Below, piece after piece: positions 17,063-26,045 of a DNA stretch of 64,000 nucleotides (within the stretch, counting starts at the first letter, position 1; each line of letters starts with the position of its first letter). The stretch is from Anaerolineales bacterium (GTDB lineage: Bacteria > Chloroflexota > Anaerolineae > JAAEKA01): positions 1 through 64,000 of the forward strand of contig JACKBI010000019.1 in assembly GCA_020634615.1 (NCBI GenBank), read 5' to 3'. The notes beneath the pieces are model-generated. The model saw only the letters and a list, made by a program, of their open reading frames with translations, was not told the origin of the DNA and made no database searches. The position numbers and the translations under genes were made by a program.

Positions 17063-19327
17063 ATGAACTATCGAAGTGCGTTATTGCTCTTGATTCTGCT
17101 GGCATCACTGGTGATGCCTTCTGTCGCCCAGGCTGAACCGGGTGACACGAACTGTCTCTATCCATCTGTGCACGAACGCTTCGGCGTCACAGTAACGACA
17201 GATATTCGGGATTTTGCCGTTGGCCAGCTTGGCGCGGGGGCGTATCTGAACTGGCGGGTAACCTCCGATCCGACCCACCCAGCCAGGATGGCCTACCTGC
17301 CAATGATCCGCACGCCGCGCTGGGGTTATCAGCCGAGCCTGAATGACCTCGAGGCAATGATCCGTGAAAACCCGGGTACGACGCTGCTGATCGGCAACGA
17401 GCCGGAGACAATCTGGCAGGACAACGTTGCGCCCGACGATTACGCCCGGTACTACCATGAGATTTACACGCGGGCAAAATCGATCGATCCCGGGATCAGG
17501 ATCGCATTCGGCGGCATTTCTACCGTTTCATCTCTCCGCCTGGCCTGGCTGGACTTGGTGCGGGCATCCTATCTGAACCAGTTTGGCACGCCGATGCCCG
17601 TAGATGTATGGAATATCCATCCTTACATGGTCAACGAGATGCAGAACGAGTGGGGCAACGGAATTCCCACCGGCATCGACAACGCGATCGGGTATGGATA
17701 TGGCTCCTGGACACAGGTCAGCGATCCGGCGGCCAGCGGCGGCACATACAAACAGAGCAACTCTACCAACGCCCGCTTCTATTTTGCGTTCCAGGGCTCT
17801 TCGGTCACGATCTTCCTGCGAAAAGGCCCCGACGCTGGCATTGCTAAGGTTTCAGTAGATCGTGACCTGAGCAACGGTATCGTGGATCAGGTCATCGATC
17901 TCTACTCACCGACACCTGGCGTCCTGAGCCGTACCTTCAACAATCTCCCCACCCGTACCTATCCGACGTCCGAGCGCCACAATGTGCGCATCGATGTTAC
18001 CGGCACCAAGAACAGTGCGTCCAGCAACACGTGGGTCCGGGTTGACTACGCAACGGCTCCTTCTACAGCCAGCTTGCCCAACGGCCGGCTTGAGGAGAAC
18101 TACGCGCTGCGTGCCCGCTTGGTTGGCTCCATCGACGATCACGACAACCTTGATCTGGTCGAGCAGATGGTGCGCGACTTCCGCCAGTGGATGCTCAACC
18201 ATGGCGAAAGCCACAAACCACTCATCAACACGGAACACGGAATCCTGATGACTGAGGACTTAGGCTTCGACTATGCGCGTGTCAGGAACTTCATGATCAA
18301 TAGTTTTGACCGGTTCCGCAACCTGACAGACCCTGTTATCGGGATGCCCGAAGATGGCGGCCGCCTGCTGCAGGAGTGGCACTGGTTCTCTCTGGACATG
18401 GAATACTTCGAAGGCCGCCGTCTCCAGAGTAATCTGTTCTCCGAGCAAACCCATCAGATCACTCAGTTGGGTCGGGATTTCGGCGCATATGTCACGCCGC
18501 TCAAAACATCTTACACCGATTTGGACAGCTACACGCTGCAAACGACGCCCCACTGGCCGCTGTTTGCAGGCGATCCTGCTCTTATTGAAGTGGATGGGCA
18601 GGTGCGCAACCGCGGCAATATTGCCAGCGGGCCATTCGACGTGACACTGAAACTGGGCAGCGCGACGCCGTTGTACACGTGGAACTTCCCGGGCTTGCCT
18701 CGCCGCTACGACGACGGCTTCATCGCTCCCTACCACTTCGATTACATTGCGCCTGTTACCGGCAATCGCAACCTGCGCGTCTTCATCGATGAGGCCAACC
18801 AGGTTGCCGAGCCCTGCGACACCAACAACAGTATGCTGTCTATCGTCGTGCCGCCGGGCGGCACCGACTTGGCGCTGACCAACTTGCGCACCAATCCACT
18901 TATTTTACCGGCGGTGGGCCCTGGCCAAACTACGACTGTTCCCCTGCGCGTCGATCTGGCGAACCTGGGCAGCCTCGGCACAGCCGCCAGCCAGATCACT
19001 GTCAAATTCTACCGGGGCAATCCGGCCAGCGGTGGAACACTGCTGTCTACGCAAACACTCACCCCTGGCAACGTCAGCCTGCCAAGCGTGGTCACCTACG
19101 ACTGGCCAAACCAGGGTCCGGGCTACTACAACATCTTCGCCGTGGTGGACGGAGTTCCCGAGGAAACAAACCTGACCAACAACACCGCGCAAGCCACGAT
19201 CATCGTGCCGGCCGGCATTGCCTGGATGCCGCTCATCAAGGAACGGCGCTGGACCAACACGTCAGTAACACCTGAAGCACCTTTTTCGCAGCCAGAGATT
19301 CTGAGGCTGCCGTACACCACGCCCTGA
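17063..19327 (+). CDS. secreted glycosidase-like protein with inserted beta-domain and CARDB domain
   Basis: 754 residues. The signal peptide is MNYRSALLLLILLASLV with cleavage near AQA-EP. The clan-A-like barrel has Glu113 (IGNEPETIWQDN) and Glu391 (INTEHGILM). Compared with the sister protein at 15728, about 140 residues (211-350) are inserted between NIHPYMVNE and DDHDNLDLVEQMV. The insert is beta-rich and resembles a carbohydrate-binding sandwich (FQGSSVTIFLRKGPDAG). The C-terminal part holds CARDB-like domains (DLALTNLRTNP, VDGVPEETNLTNNTAQATI). The ATG follows GGAG with normal spacing. The C-terminus lacks a membrane anchor, so it is probably released or held non-covalently. Confidence 0.85.
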   Translation: MNYRSALLLLILLASLVMPSVAQAEPGDTNCLYPSVHERFGVTVTTDIRDFAVGQLGAGAYLNWRVTSDPTHPARMAYLPMIRTPRWGYQPSLNDLEAMIRENPGTTLLIGNEPETIWQDNVAPDDYARYYHEIYTRAKSIDPGIRIAFGGISTVSSLRLAWLDLVRASYLNQFGTPMPVDVWNIHPYMVNEMQNEWGNGIPTGIDNAIGYGYGSWTQVSDPAASGGTYKQSNSTNARFYFAFQGSSVTIFLRKGPDAGIAKVSVDRDLSNGIVDQVIDLYSPTPGVLSRTFNNLPTRTYPTSERHNVRIDVTGTKNSASSNTWVRVDYATAPSTASLPNGRLEENYALRARLVGSIDDHDNLDLVEQMVRDFRQWMLNHGESHKPLINTEHGILMTEDLGFDYARVRNFMINSFDRFRNLTDPVIGMPEDGGRLLQEWHWFSLDMEYFEGRRLQSNLFSEQTHQITQLGRDFGAYVTPLKTSYTDLDSYTLQTTPHWPLFAGDPALIEVDGQVRNRGNIASGPFDVTLKLGSATPLYTWNFPGLPRRYDDGFIAPYHFDYIAPVTGNRNLRVFIDEANQVAEPCDTNNSMLSIVVPPGGTDLALTNLRTNPLILPAVGPGQTTTVPLRVDLANLGSLGTAASQITVKFYRGNPASGGTLLSTQTLTPGNVSLPSVVTYDWPNQGPGYYNIFAVVDGVPEETNLTNNTAQATIIVPAGIAWMPLIKERRWTNTSVTPEAPFSQPEILRLPYTTP
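17693..18112 (+). other. domain insertion inside the barrel of the gene at 17063
   Basis: This segment (residues 211-350) has no counterpart in the adjacent paralogue at 15728, although sequence on both sides aligns. It includes YGSWTQVSDPAASGGTY and RHNVRIDVTGTKNSAS, typical of a lectin-like beta-sandwich. Confidence 0.6.
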
Positions 19328-19354
19328 TACGCCACAGCCAACGAGTGACAGGTT

Positions 19355-20206
19355 ATGAACACTAACGACAAATCTACTGAACCGTCCAGAACACCGACCT
19401 TGCGCCGGCTGCTTCCTGGTGTCGTGGTCATCGTGGTGGGACTCATGCTGCTGGCGGCTATGCCGGGCGCGTGGGCGCTGCCAAGCCAGTCGCCGGACTA
19501 CCAGACCGTGCCTACGCTGACGCCGACACCGACCCGACCCGGAGCGACCAACACACCGCCTCCCGGCGGCCCGACCAACACGCCTGCGCCGGGCCAGCCG
19601 ACTGCCACCCCAGCGCCGGGCCAGCCAACCGATACACCCGCGCCTGGCGAACCAACCAATACGCCTGCAGCAGACGCCACGACAACAGCCACACCTACCA
19701 CAACGCCGACGCGACCCGCCGGCAGTGCAGTGCCGGTGCTTCCGGCCAATTGCTGGACCGTACCAACGCCTGGCTTCTCCCCAGTGTCGGTGGCCGATGT
19801 CAGCGTCGTCGTTGAAAGCGACCAGCACCTCGTAGTGCCTGGCCAGCAGGTCAGCCTGCGCTATGTCGTCACCAACGAGGGCGACACCGACCTGACCGAT
19901 CTGTTGGTCTGCGCGCCGCTGGAGGCGATCCTGGAGCGAGGCACTGTGACGGCCAGCGACGGTGAAGCCAGATTGGTTGCGGATGGCTTGACATTCGAGT
20001 TGGCCGAACTGGCCGCAGGTGACTCCGCAGAAGTTGAAATTCAACTCACCGTGCCTGCTGATGCACCGCTGGGCAGCGTGATCGAAAACCAGGCGTGGCT
20101 GTTTGCAGATGGCATACAAGCCAGCTCGGATTTGCTAACCTGGGCGTTGCCGCCCGCTTACCTGCCGCCGACCGGTCACCTGGGACTCTCCTGCGGCGAA
20201 CGATGA
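19355..20206 (+). CDS. secreted DUF11-like protein with Thr-Pro linker and LPPTG tail
   Basis: 283 residues. An N-terminal signal/anchor (RRLLPGVVVIVVGLMLLAA) is followed by a 75-residue linker of TNTPAPGQPTATPAPG units. A DUF11-like beta-sandwich covers about 150-265 (SLRYVVTNEGDTDLTDLLVC, ELAAGDSAEVEIQLTVP). The last residues are YLPPTGHLGLSCGER. LPPTG matches a sortase motif, but the hydrophobic helix and basic tail that normally follow are missing. The next gene starts four bases after the stop with a GTG and a hydrophobic N-terminus, so the reading frame may have been cut short. A link to the sortase at 10861 is possible but unproven. Confidence 0.75.
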   Translation: MNTNDKSTEPSRTPTLRRLLPGVVVIVVGLMLLAAMPGAWALPSQSPDYQTVPTLTPTPTRPGATNTPPPGGPTNTPAPGQPTATPAPGQPTDTPAPGEPTNTPAADATTTATPTTTPTRPAGSAVPVLPANCWTVPTPGFSPVSVADVSVVVESDQHLVVPGQQVSLRYVVTNEGDTDLTDLLVCAPLEAILERGTVTASDGEARLVADGLTFELAELAAGDSAEVEIQLTVPADAPLGSVIENQAWLFADGIQASSDLLTWALPPAYLPPTGHLGLSCGER

Positions 20207-20210
20207 CGCT

Positions 20211-21833
20211 GTGCGCTCGCGGCTGCTGGTTCCCCTGGTCGTCTTCAGCAGCGCGCTGCTGGTCTATCTGCTGACCATGCCGCCCGGGCTGACCTGGGCG
20301 AACGACAGCGCCGACGGCGGCGACCTGATCGCCGCCGTGGTTTCGGGCGGTGTGCCGCATCCCAGCGGCTACCCGACCTACGTATTACTTGCAACTCCAT
20401 TGGCCCGCCTGCCGTGGCACAACCCGGCGTGGCGGGTCACGTTGCTTTCTGCGCTGGCCGGCGCCGCCGCGGCCGCGTTTGTGGCGGCAACCGTGCAGGA
20501 ATTGCTGGGTCGCACCAACCGTGCGGCCCTGGCAGCGGTCGTCGCGGGACTGGCGCTGGCGTTCTCGCCCTTATTTTGGGGTCAGGCCACCGTCGCCGAG
20601 GTCTACGCACTGCACGCCTGCCTGGCGGCTGTGCTGCTGTGGATCGTCGTTCGCGGCCAGCAGTCCGGATCGCTGCGCTGGCCCGCCGCGGCCGGACTGA
20701 TCTTCGGGCTGGCGCTGGGCAATCACCTGACCAGCATCTGGTTGGCGCCGCTGTTCGTGGTAGGCGTGTTGCCGCAAAGAAGCCATGCAAGACTTCGGAA
20801 GTCGCCGAACCAGCATACAGAAGTGAATGCAACCACTGAAAGCCAATCGGCACCGCGAGGCGGCGACTTCCGAAGTCTTGTTGCGGGAACCGGCGGGCTG
20901 CTGGCCGGGCTGTGTGTCTACCTGGTGTTGCCGTTACGGGCTGCCGGCAGCCCGCCGATCAACTGGGGCAACGCCAGCACATGGCAGGGTTTCTGGTGGC
21001 TGGTCAGCGGGGAGCTTTACCGCGGTTTCGTGCTGGCCGTGCCGGTGACCGCTTTCCCAGGCCGTCTGGCAGCCGCCGGCAGCCTGTTGATCCAGAGCTT
21101 CCTGCCCTGGGGTCTGGCGCTGGCCGCGGTTGGCGCACTGATCTGGCCGCGCATCTACCGACGCGTGAACGTTGCCATGCTAGCCAGCGCGGGCCTCGCG
21201 CTGGTCTGGGCGTTGAGCTACAACACCAGCGACTCGTATCTGAGCTGGCTGCCGGCGTGGCCCTTTGTCGCAGTGTGGCTGGGTGTCGGCTTCGCCGAGA
21301 TGGCGGAGTGGCTGAGCCATGCCACTCCGCGCGGCCGCTGGTTGACAGTGGCGCTGGCCGCCGCGATGATCGCGCTGCCGCTGACATTCAACTGGCAGAC
21401 CAACGACCGCAGACGCGACCGGAGCGCCGAAGATTTCGTGGCGGGTATCTTGCAGACTGTGGAGCCGGACGCCGTGGTGCTGACCGCGGGCGACCGGGCG
21501 ACCTTCGGGCTGTGGTATGGGCGTTACGGCGCGGGGCAACGGCCCGATGTGCTGCCCGTCAGCCGCGATCTGTGGGCGCTGGCCAGCTACCGCGACGCAA
21601 TCGGCGCTGCCCAGCCAGCGCTGGCTGGCGACACTGTCGAAGCGTTGATCGAAAACGCCATGACCGCCTCTCGCCCCGTCTACCTGACTCAGGTTGATCA
21701 GGAACCAGCCGACCTGCCAGCGCCGCCAGCCGGCGCGGTCTGGGAATCGCTGGCCGGGCCACTGGAGGGAACTCGCTGGCAGCACTGGCAGATCTACCGC
21801 TTGACGCAAAACGCAGAAGACTCGCAACAGTGA
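20211..21833 (+). CDS. DUF2723 (GT117-like) multi-pass membrane protein
   Basis: 540 residues, about ten membrane segments. The family signature is clear: TWANDSADGGDLIAA (Asp motif) and GGVPHPSGYPTYVLLA. DUF2723 proteins are GT-C fold glycosyltransferases, in some bacteria involved in protein O-glycosylation. A hydrophilic segment of about 31 residues (SHARLRKSPNQHTEV through GGDFRS) interrupts the membrane region. It is encoded by a DNA stretch flanked by a 20-bp inverted repeat (20787-20880), so it looks like an in-frame insertion of a repeat element. The start is GTG 20211; no strong Shine-Dalgarno is seen. Confidence 0.85.
   Translation: MRSRLLVPLVVFSSALLVYLLTMPPGLTWANDSADGGDLIAAVVSGGVPHPSGYPTYVLLATPLARLPWHNPAWRVTLLSALAGAAAAAFVAATVQELLGRTNRAALAAVVAGLALAFSPLFWGQATVAEVYALHACLAAVLLWIVVRGQQSGSLRWPAAAGLIFGLALGNHLTSIWLAPLFVVGVLPQRSHARLRKSPNQHTEVNATTESQSAPRGGDFRSLVAGTGGLLAGLCVYLVLPLRAAGSPPINWGNASTWQGFWWLVSGELYRGFVLAVPVTAFPGRLAAAGSLLIQSFLPWGLALAAVGALIWPRIYRRVNVAMLASAGLALVWALSYNTSDSYLSWLPAWPFVAVWLGVGFAEMAEWLSHATPRGRWLTVALAAAMIALPLTFNWQTNDRRRDRSAEDFVAGILQTVEPDAVVLTAGDRATFGLWYGRYGAGQRPDVLPVSRDLWALASYRDAIGAAQPALAGDTVEALIENAMTASRPVYLTQVDQEPADLPAPPAGAVWESLAGPLEGTRWQHWQIYRLTQNAEDSQQ
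20787..20880. repeat. palindromic element inserted in frame in the DUF2723 gene
   Basis: Left arm 20787-20807 (GCAAGACTTCGGAAGTC then GCCG), right arm 20861-20880, matching over 20 bases as an inverted repeat. The 53-base middle keeps the reading frame. The arm core also occurs at 17000-17014, so it is a dispersed element. No transposase is present. Confidence 0.65.
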
Positions 21834-21881
21834 CCTTGAGCACTTGTCAGAAGACAGCGCATATGGTAGGGTATTGCCTCT

Positions 21882-23843
21882 ATGAGTGACTCCAACGCCA
21901 ACATCCCAGGGCAGTCGACAGGCCGATCAAAAGGCCGGATTGGCTGCCTCGTCATTGTCATTGTTCTGCTGGCCGTGGTCGCGTTCCTCGGCTTCCGCGC
22001 GGTCCGCGCTGCCACAGCCGCCAGGTCCGCGTTACAGGAGGTGCGCGCGCTGCAAGGGTTGGATCGGGACGCGCTTTCCAGCCTCGATCCGAGCTCGTTG
22101 GCCGCGCTACGCGATCGCTTCGCCCGGCTGGAGGCCGATCTGACAACCATTGAAACCCAGGCCGGTCCGTTCCTGTCACTCAGCAAACGGCTGGGCTGGC
22201 TGCCCGGTGTCGGCGCTGAAGCAGCGGCCGCGCCGGAGTTGCTGCAACTGGGCAAGCAAACGGCTACGGCCGGACGTGCTGCGTTGGATGGGGCGACCGC
22301 TGTGCTGGCAGCCTCACAGGGTGGTGGAGATGGATCGACGCTGGGTCGTGTCACTGCTGCGCTGCAAGCCAGCGAGCCTGACTGGATCGCGGCCGAGACC
22401 GCCTTGAACAACGTAGCCGACATCCGCTCGCGGTTGGACACATCGGCTCTCGACCCGCGTATCAGTGGCCCGCTGACACAGTTGGACACCTATCTTCCGC
22501 TGCTGGAGACGGCCGTATCTCTTGGCAAAGTCGCGCCTGCCCTGCTGGGCGCCGAGCAGTCTCAAACATATCTGTTGCTGGCTCAGAACAGCGAGGAACT
22601 GCGGCCCACCGGCGGTTTCATTACCGGAGTCGGGCTGCTGACCATCGATGGCGGCGAGTTGGGCGAGCTGGACTTCAGCGACAGTTACTCGGTGTTCAAC
22701 CCCAACGTTGATCACCCGCTGGCCCCGCCCGACCTGGAACGCTATATGGGCGCACAGATGCTGGTCTTCCGCGACTCAAACTGGTCGGCAGATTACCCGA
22801 CCGCCGCCAGCGTCGCCCAGTCGCTCTACCAACTGGACACCGGCACGGCCACCGACGGCGTAATTGCCTTCGACATTGAGGCTACACGGCGAGTTATCGG
22901 CGCCATGGAGCCGGTGCAACTCCCTGGCTATGCAGAGCCGGTGACATCACAGAACCTGGCGGCAGCCATGCGCGAGGTCTGGGCAGCGCCGGTAGACATC
23001 GAGACAACTGTGGTAGAGCGGGCAACCTCGGACTGGTGGAGTCATCGCAAGGATTTCATGGGTGATTTGGCTGCAGCAGCGCGCGCCAAGATCGAGGCGG
23101 GCGACGTTGATTTTGGAAAGCTGGCCCAGGCGCTGTACACCAGTTTGCAGGAAAAGCACGTTCTGCTTAGCATGAACGACCCGGCCACCATGGCGTTGCT
23201 GGAAAACAGCGGCTGGGCAGGCGCGGTAGATCCCGGCGATGCTGATTTCTTGCTGGTGGTTGACAGCAACGTCGGCTGGAACAAGGTCAACGCGCTGGTC
23301 GACCGCAGCACCCATTACACACTTCGCCCACAACCCGATGGCAGCGTTGAGGCTGAGCTGCGGCTGACTTACAGCCACCGTGGCCAGCCGATCGATGGCC
23401 CCTGCTTGCAGCAGACCGAGTACGGCGACACCTATGACGACCTGCAGCGGCGCTGCTATTTCGATTACTTGCGAGTCTATGTCCCGGGCGGCGCGCAGTT
23501 GCTGGATGCGCAAGGTTTCGAGCAGGACACCGTACAGCAGGGATCCGGCGAAGCTGGAACTACGATACTCAGCGGTTTCGTCGTTACGCCTTCAGGCACG
23601 GAAGAAGATGTGGTGCTTCGCTATCAACTGCCGGCCAGCGTGATTCAGGGTGACACCTATCGTCTGCGGCTGCAAAAGCAAGCCGGCGTGCCAGCCTGGC
23701 CGGTTGAGATCGTTATCGATGATACTGCCGGTGTGTGGCGTCTGGTCGAAGGCAACGCCCAGGCAAGCGAGGACGTAAGGTCCACCACGCTGCGTCTGGG
23801 AACTGACATGGATTTGACTTATCGCAAGGGTGTTGCACAGTGA
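21882..23843 (+). CDS. DUF4012 domain membrane protein
   Basis: 653 residues. A single N-terminal membrane helix (GCLVIVIVLLAVVAFLGF, 21-38) is followed by an Ala-rich helical region and the DUF4012 core, recognised by YLLLAQNSEELRPTGGFI, FRDSNWSADYPTAA and GVIAFDIEATRRVIG. These proteins occur in actinobacterial and Chloroflexota envelope or polysaccharide loci; the biochemical function is not established. The C-terminal part is beta-rich and lies outside the cell by topology. It overlaps the start of the next gene by four bases. Confidence 0.85.
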   Translation: MSDSNANIPGQSTGRSKGRIGCLVIVIVLLAVVAFLGFRAVRAATAARSALQEVRALQGLDRDALSSLDPSSLAALRDRFARLEADLTTIETQAGPFLSLSKRLGWLPGVGAEAAAAPELLQLGKQTATAGRAALDGATAVLAASQGGGDGSTLGRVTAALQASEPDWIAAETALNNVADIRSRLDTSALDPRISGPLTQLDTYLPLLETAVSLGKVAPALLGAEQSQTYLLLAQNSEELRPTGGFITGVGLLTIDGGELGELDFSDSYSVFNPNVDHPLAPPDLERYMGAQMLVFRDSNWSADYPTAASVAQSLYQLDTGTATDGVIAFDIEATRRVIGAMEPVQLPGYAEPVTSQNLAAAMREVWAAPVDIETTVVERATSDWWSHRKDFMGDLAAAARAKIEAGDVDFGKLAQALYTSLQEKHVLLSMNDPATMALLENSGWAGAVDPGDADFLLVVDSNVGWNKVNALVDRSTHYTLRPQPDGSVEAELRLTYSHRGQPIDGPCLQQTEYGDTYDDLQRRCYFDYLRVYVPGGAQLLDAQGFEQDTVQQGSGEAGTTILSGFVVTPSGTEEDVVLRYQLPASVIQGDTYRLRLQKQAGVPAWPVEIVIDDTAGVWRLVEGNAQASEDVRSTTLRLGTDMDLTYRKGVAQ

Positions 23844-24325
23844 GAAAAGGTATGATTCGGATTTTGGGTATGCTGGCTATCCCGCTGCTGCTGTTGGTCG
23901 CGGCCGGTGGCGTTGCAGCGTCAGGCGTTGCAACCGTCAACGTTGCGCAGGAACGGCCCGGCCAGCCAATCGTCGTCCGCTGGTCCACAGAGACCGAAGT
24001 GAACACGGCCGGTTTTAACGTCTACCGCGCGCTCAGCGAGGACGGCCCGTGGACAAAGATCAACACGTCGCTCATTCCGGGTTCACCCGATCCGATCCGC
24101 GGCGGTTCCTACGAGTTTACCGATAGCGATGTGGTGGCCGGGGTCACCTACTGGTACGAATTGGAGGAAGTCGAGCTGGGCGGCCAGGCGACACGGTTGG
24201 AGCGCACCAAAGCGGTCGCAAAGGGACAGGGTCTGGGATCACTGCCTTGCGGCTCGGCGCTGTTGGCGTTAGGCGCGCTGGGAATGGTCATGACACGACG
24301 AGGCAAACGCGATGCAACCCGTTGA
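23840..24325 (+). CDS. FN3-like surface protein with C-terminal hydrophobic anchor
   Basis: 161 residues. Signal peptide, one beta-sandwich with the pattern RWSTETEVNTAGFNVYR, YEFTDSDVVAGVTYWYELEEV, and a C-terminal hydrophobic helix with basic end (ALLALGALGMVMTRRGKR), similar to CTERM-type sorting tails. The same domain and tail recur in the proteins at 31635, 52707 and 55582. The start is GTG 23840, overlapping the DUF4012 stop, with AAGGG upstream; ATG 23852 is an alternative. The gene also overlaps the radical SAM gene by 14 bases, so the three form one operon. Confidence 0.78.
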   Translation: MRKGMIRILGMLAIPLLLLVAAGGVAASGVATVNVAQERPGQPIVVRWSTETEVNTAGFNVYRALSEDGPWTKINTSLIPGSPDPIRGGSYEFTDSDVVAGVTYWYELEEVELGGQATRLERTKAVAKGQGLGSLPCGSALLALGALGMVMTRRGKRDATR

Positions 24326-25979
24326 ACTGCTGTTAATCAGCCCGCCTGACTATGCGACACGCGAGTTTCGCGGCGCACAACCGCTCGGCCTCGCCTATCT
24401 CGCCGCTGTGTTGCGCGAGTATGCTGCCATACCGTGCCGCATCCACGATGCCAATGTCAACGGGCCGCAGCCGTTTGATGATCTGGTGCAGGAAACGCTG
24501 GCGTTTGTCGCAACATCGCAGGCAGCCGGTGGGCGCCCGGTGGTAGGCATCTCTGCAGTGTCGCAGATGATCCACACAGCAGCGAAACTGGCGGACGCGG
24601 TCAAGGCAGTCCATCCCGACGCGCTGATCATTATGGGCGGCTATCATCCGACGTTTGCGCACCGGGAGATATTGCAGGACTTTCCTGCGGTGGACCTGTG
24701 CGTACGCGGCGAAGGGGAGTTGACGCTGCTGGAGATCATGCAGCGCTGGCAGGCGGCTGCGCCGAACCTTGTCAATGACTGGAGCGACATCGCCGGCGTG
24801 ACCTGGCGACAAGGCGACGAGATAGTGGTCAATCTGAGCCGGGCCAACCTGTCAGACCTGGACGCCGTACCGTTCCCTGCCCGGGACCTGCTGCCGCCGC
24901 TGGACGCATACCCGCAATACGCCGATACGGTGGCTGGCGTCATGCGCTACAAGGCCTCGATCATGTCCAGTCGCGGCTGCCCGTTCCACTGCAATTTCTG
25001 CTCGATCATTGCCTTCTATGGCGACGCGGGCGGCAAGCCGTGGCGCGGCCGCAGCGTTGACAATGTTGTCGCGGAGATGGTTCATCTGGCCGATACTTAC
25101 GGCGCGAGCCATTTTGAATTTCAGGACGACAACTTCTACGTGCGGCCTGAGCGCGCGCTGGGAATCGTCGAGAAATACGCAGCCACAGGCCGTGATTTCT
25201 CGTTCGCGTTTCTGACACGGGCCGACCAGGTAGTGCGGGGCGAACGTTACTTCCACGCACTGCGCCAGGCCGGTTTGCGCTATGTCAGCGTTGGCATCGA
25301 AAGCGGCAGCGAGGCGTCGCTGGACAGAATGGTGAAGCAGACCGGCGTCGAGATCAACCGCAAGGCTTTGCAGATCCTGCATGACCACGACGTGGCAGCG
25401 CAGGTCGAGTTTATCATGTTCGAACCGGGCAGCACGCTGTCGGATCTGCAAGAAAACCTGCGGTTCATCGAGCAGCAGGGACTGTTCGGCTACTTCCCGC
25501 CATTGATCTTCGGTAGTCTGCTCTTGTTGCCGGGAACACCGGTGCGCGAGCAGATTGAGCAGGCGACCGGCGTCACCGGCCCGGTACACGACGCGCTGGG
25601 CTACGTGTTCCCCGACCCGGCAGTCACCACGATCTACGACCTGATGAACGAGTTTCAGCGGCAACAAGGCGAGGGCTGGTACCAACTGGCGTTCGAGTTG
25701 CTTGACAGCATTCCCGCCAATGAAATCGCCTTACAGGGTGCTGGTCTCAACGGTGATACAGGATGGTATCAGCGACTGCTGGCTGAGCAAAAGCTGGACT
25801 TCTTCGCTCTGACGCGCATTCCCTACGCGGTGATGCGCGATGGACTGCGCGCGGTTTCCACTGGCAACCCTATGCCAAAGCAGGCGATCCTGGACCAGGC
25901 CGCAGATCAGATACGGACCATCCAACAGCGGCTGCGAGCAACGCAGGCGGAGTTACAGGCTGTGCTGGAACAACGTTAA
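24312..25979 (+). CDS. B12-binding domain radical SAM enzyme
   Basis: 555 residues. The N-terminal cobalamin-binding Rossmann domain (PLGLAYLAAVLREY, IMGGYHPTFAHREIL, VRGEGELTLLEI) is followed by a radical SAM core with Cys223, Cys227 and Cys230 in RGCPFHCNFC binding the 4Fe-4S cluster. GIESGSEASLDRMVKQTG lies in the SAM half. The class covers methylases, ring formers and others, so the substrate is open. It closes the envelope gene run and faces the RiPP locus on the other strand, 67 bases away. Either pathway could use it. ATG 24312 overlaps the previous gene. Confidence 0.9.
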   Translation: MQPVELLLISPPDYATREFRGAQPLGLAYLAAVLREYAAIPCRIHDANVNGPQPFDDLVQETLAFVATSQAAGGRPVVGISAVSQMIHTAAKLADAVKAVHPDALIIMGGYHPTFAHREILQDFPAVDLCVRGEGELTLLEIMQRWQAAAPNLVNDWSDIAGVTWRQGDEIVVNLSRANLSDLDAVPFPARDLLPPLDAYPQYADTVAGVMRYKASIMSSRGCPFHCNFCSIIAFYGDAGGKPWRGRSVDNVVAEMVHLADTYGASHFEFQDDNFYVRPERALGIVEKYAATGRDFSFAFLTRADQVVRGERYFHALRQAGLRYVSVGIESGSEASLDRMVKQTGVEINRKALQILHDHDVAAQVEFIMFEPGSTLSDLQENLRFIEQQGLFGYFPPLIFGSLLLLPGTPVREQIEQATGVTGPVHDALGYVFPDPAVTTIYDLMNEFQRQQGEGWYQLAFELLDSIPANEIALQGAGLNGDTGWYQRLLAEQKLDFFALTRIPYAVMRDGLRAVSTGNPMPKQAILDQAADQIRTIQQRLRATQAELQAVLEQR

Positions 25980-26002
25980 AGCTACAATTGCCTGGTGATA
26001 TT

Positions 26003-26042
26003 GCAAGAAGTCCGGCGTCGCATGCGACGCCGGACTTCTTGC
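26003..26042. terminator. 40-base perfect palindrome between convergent genes
   Basis: Two 20-base arms (GCAAGAAGTCCGGCGTCGCA and complement) with no loop bases. It sits exactly between the stop codons of the radical SAM gene (25979) and the HprK-like gene (26046) and probably ends transcription from both sides. Confidence 0.75.
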
Positions 26043-26045
26043 TGT

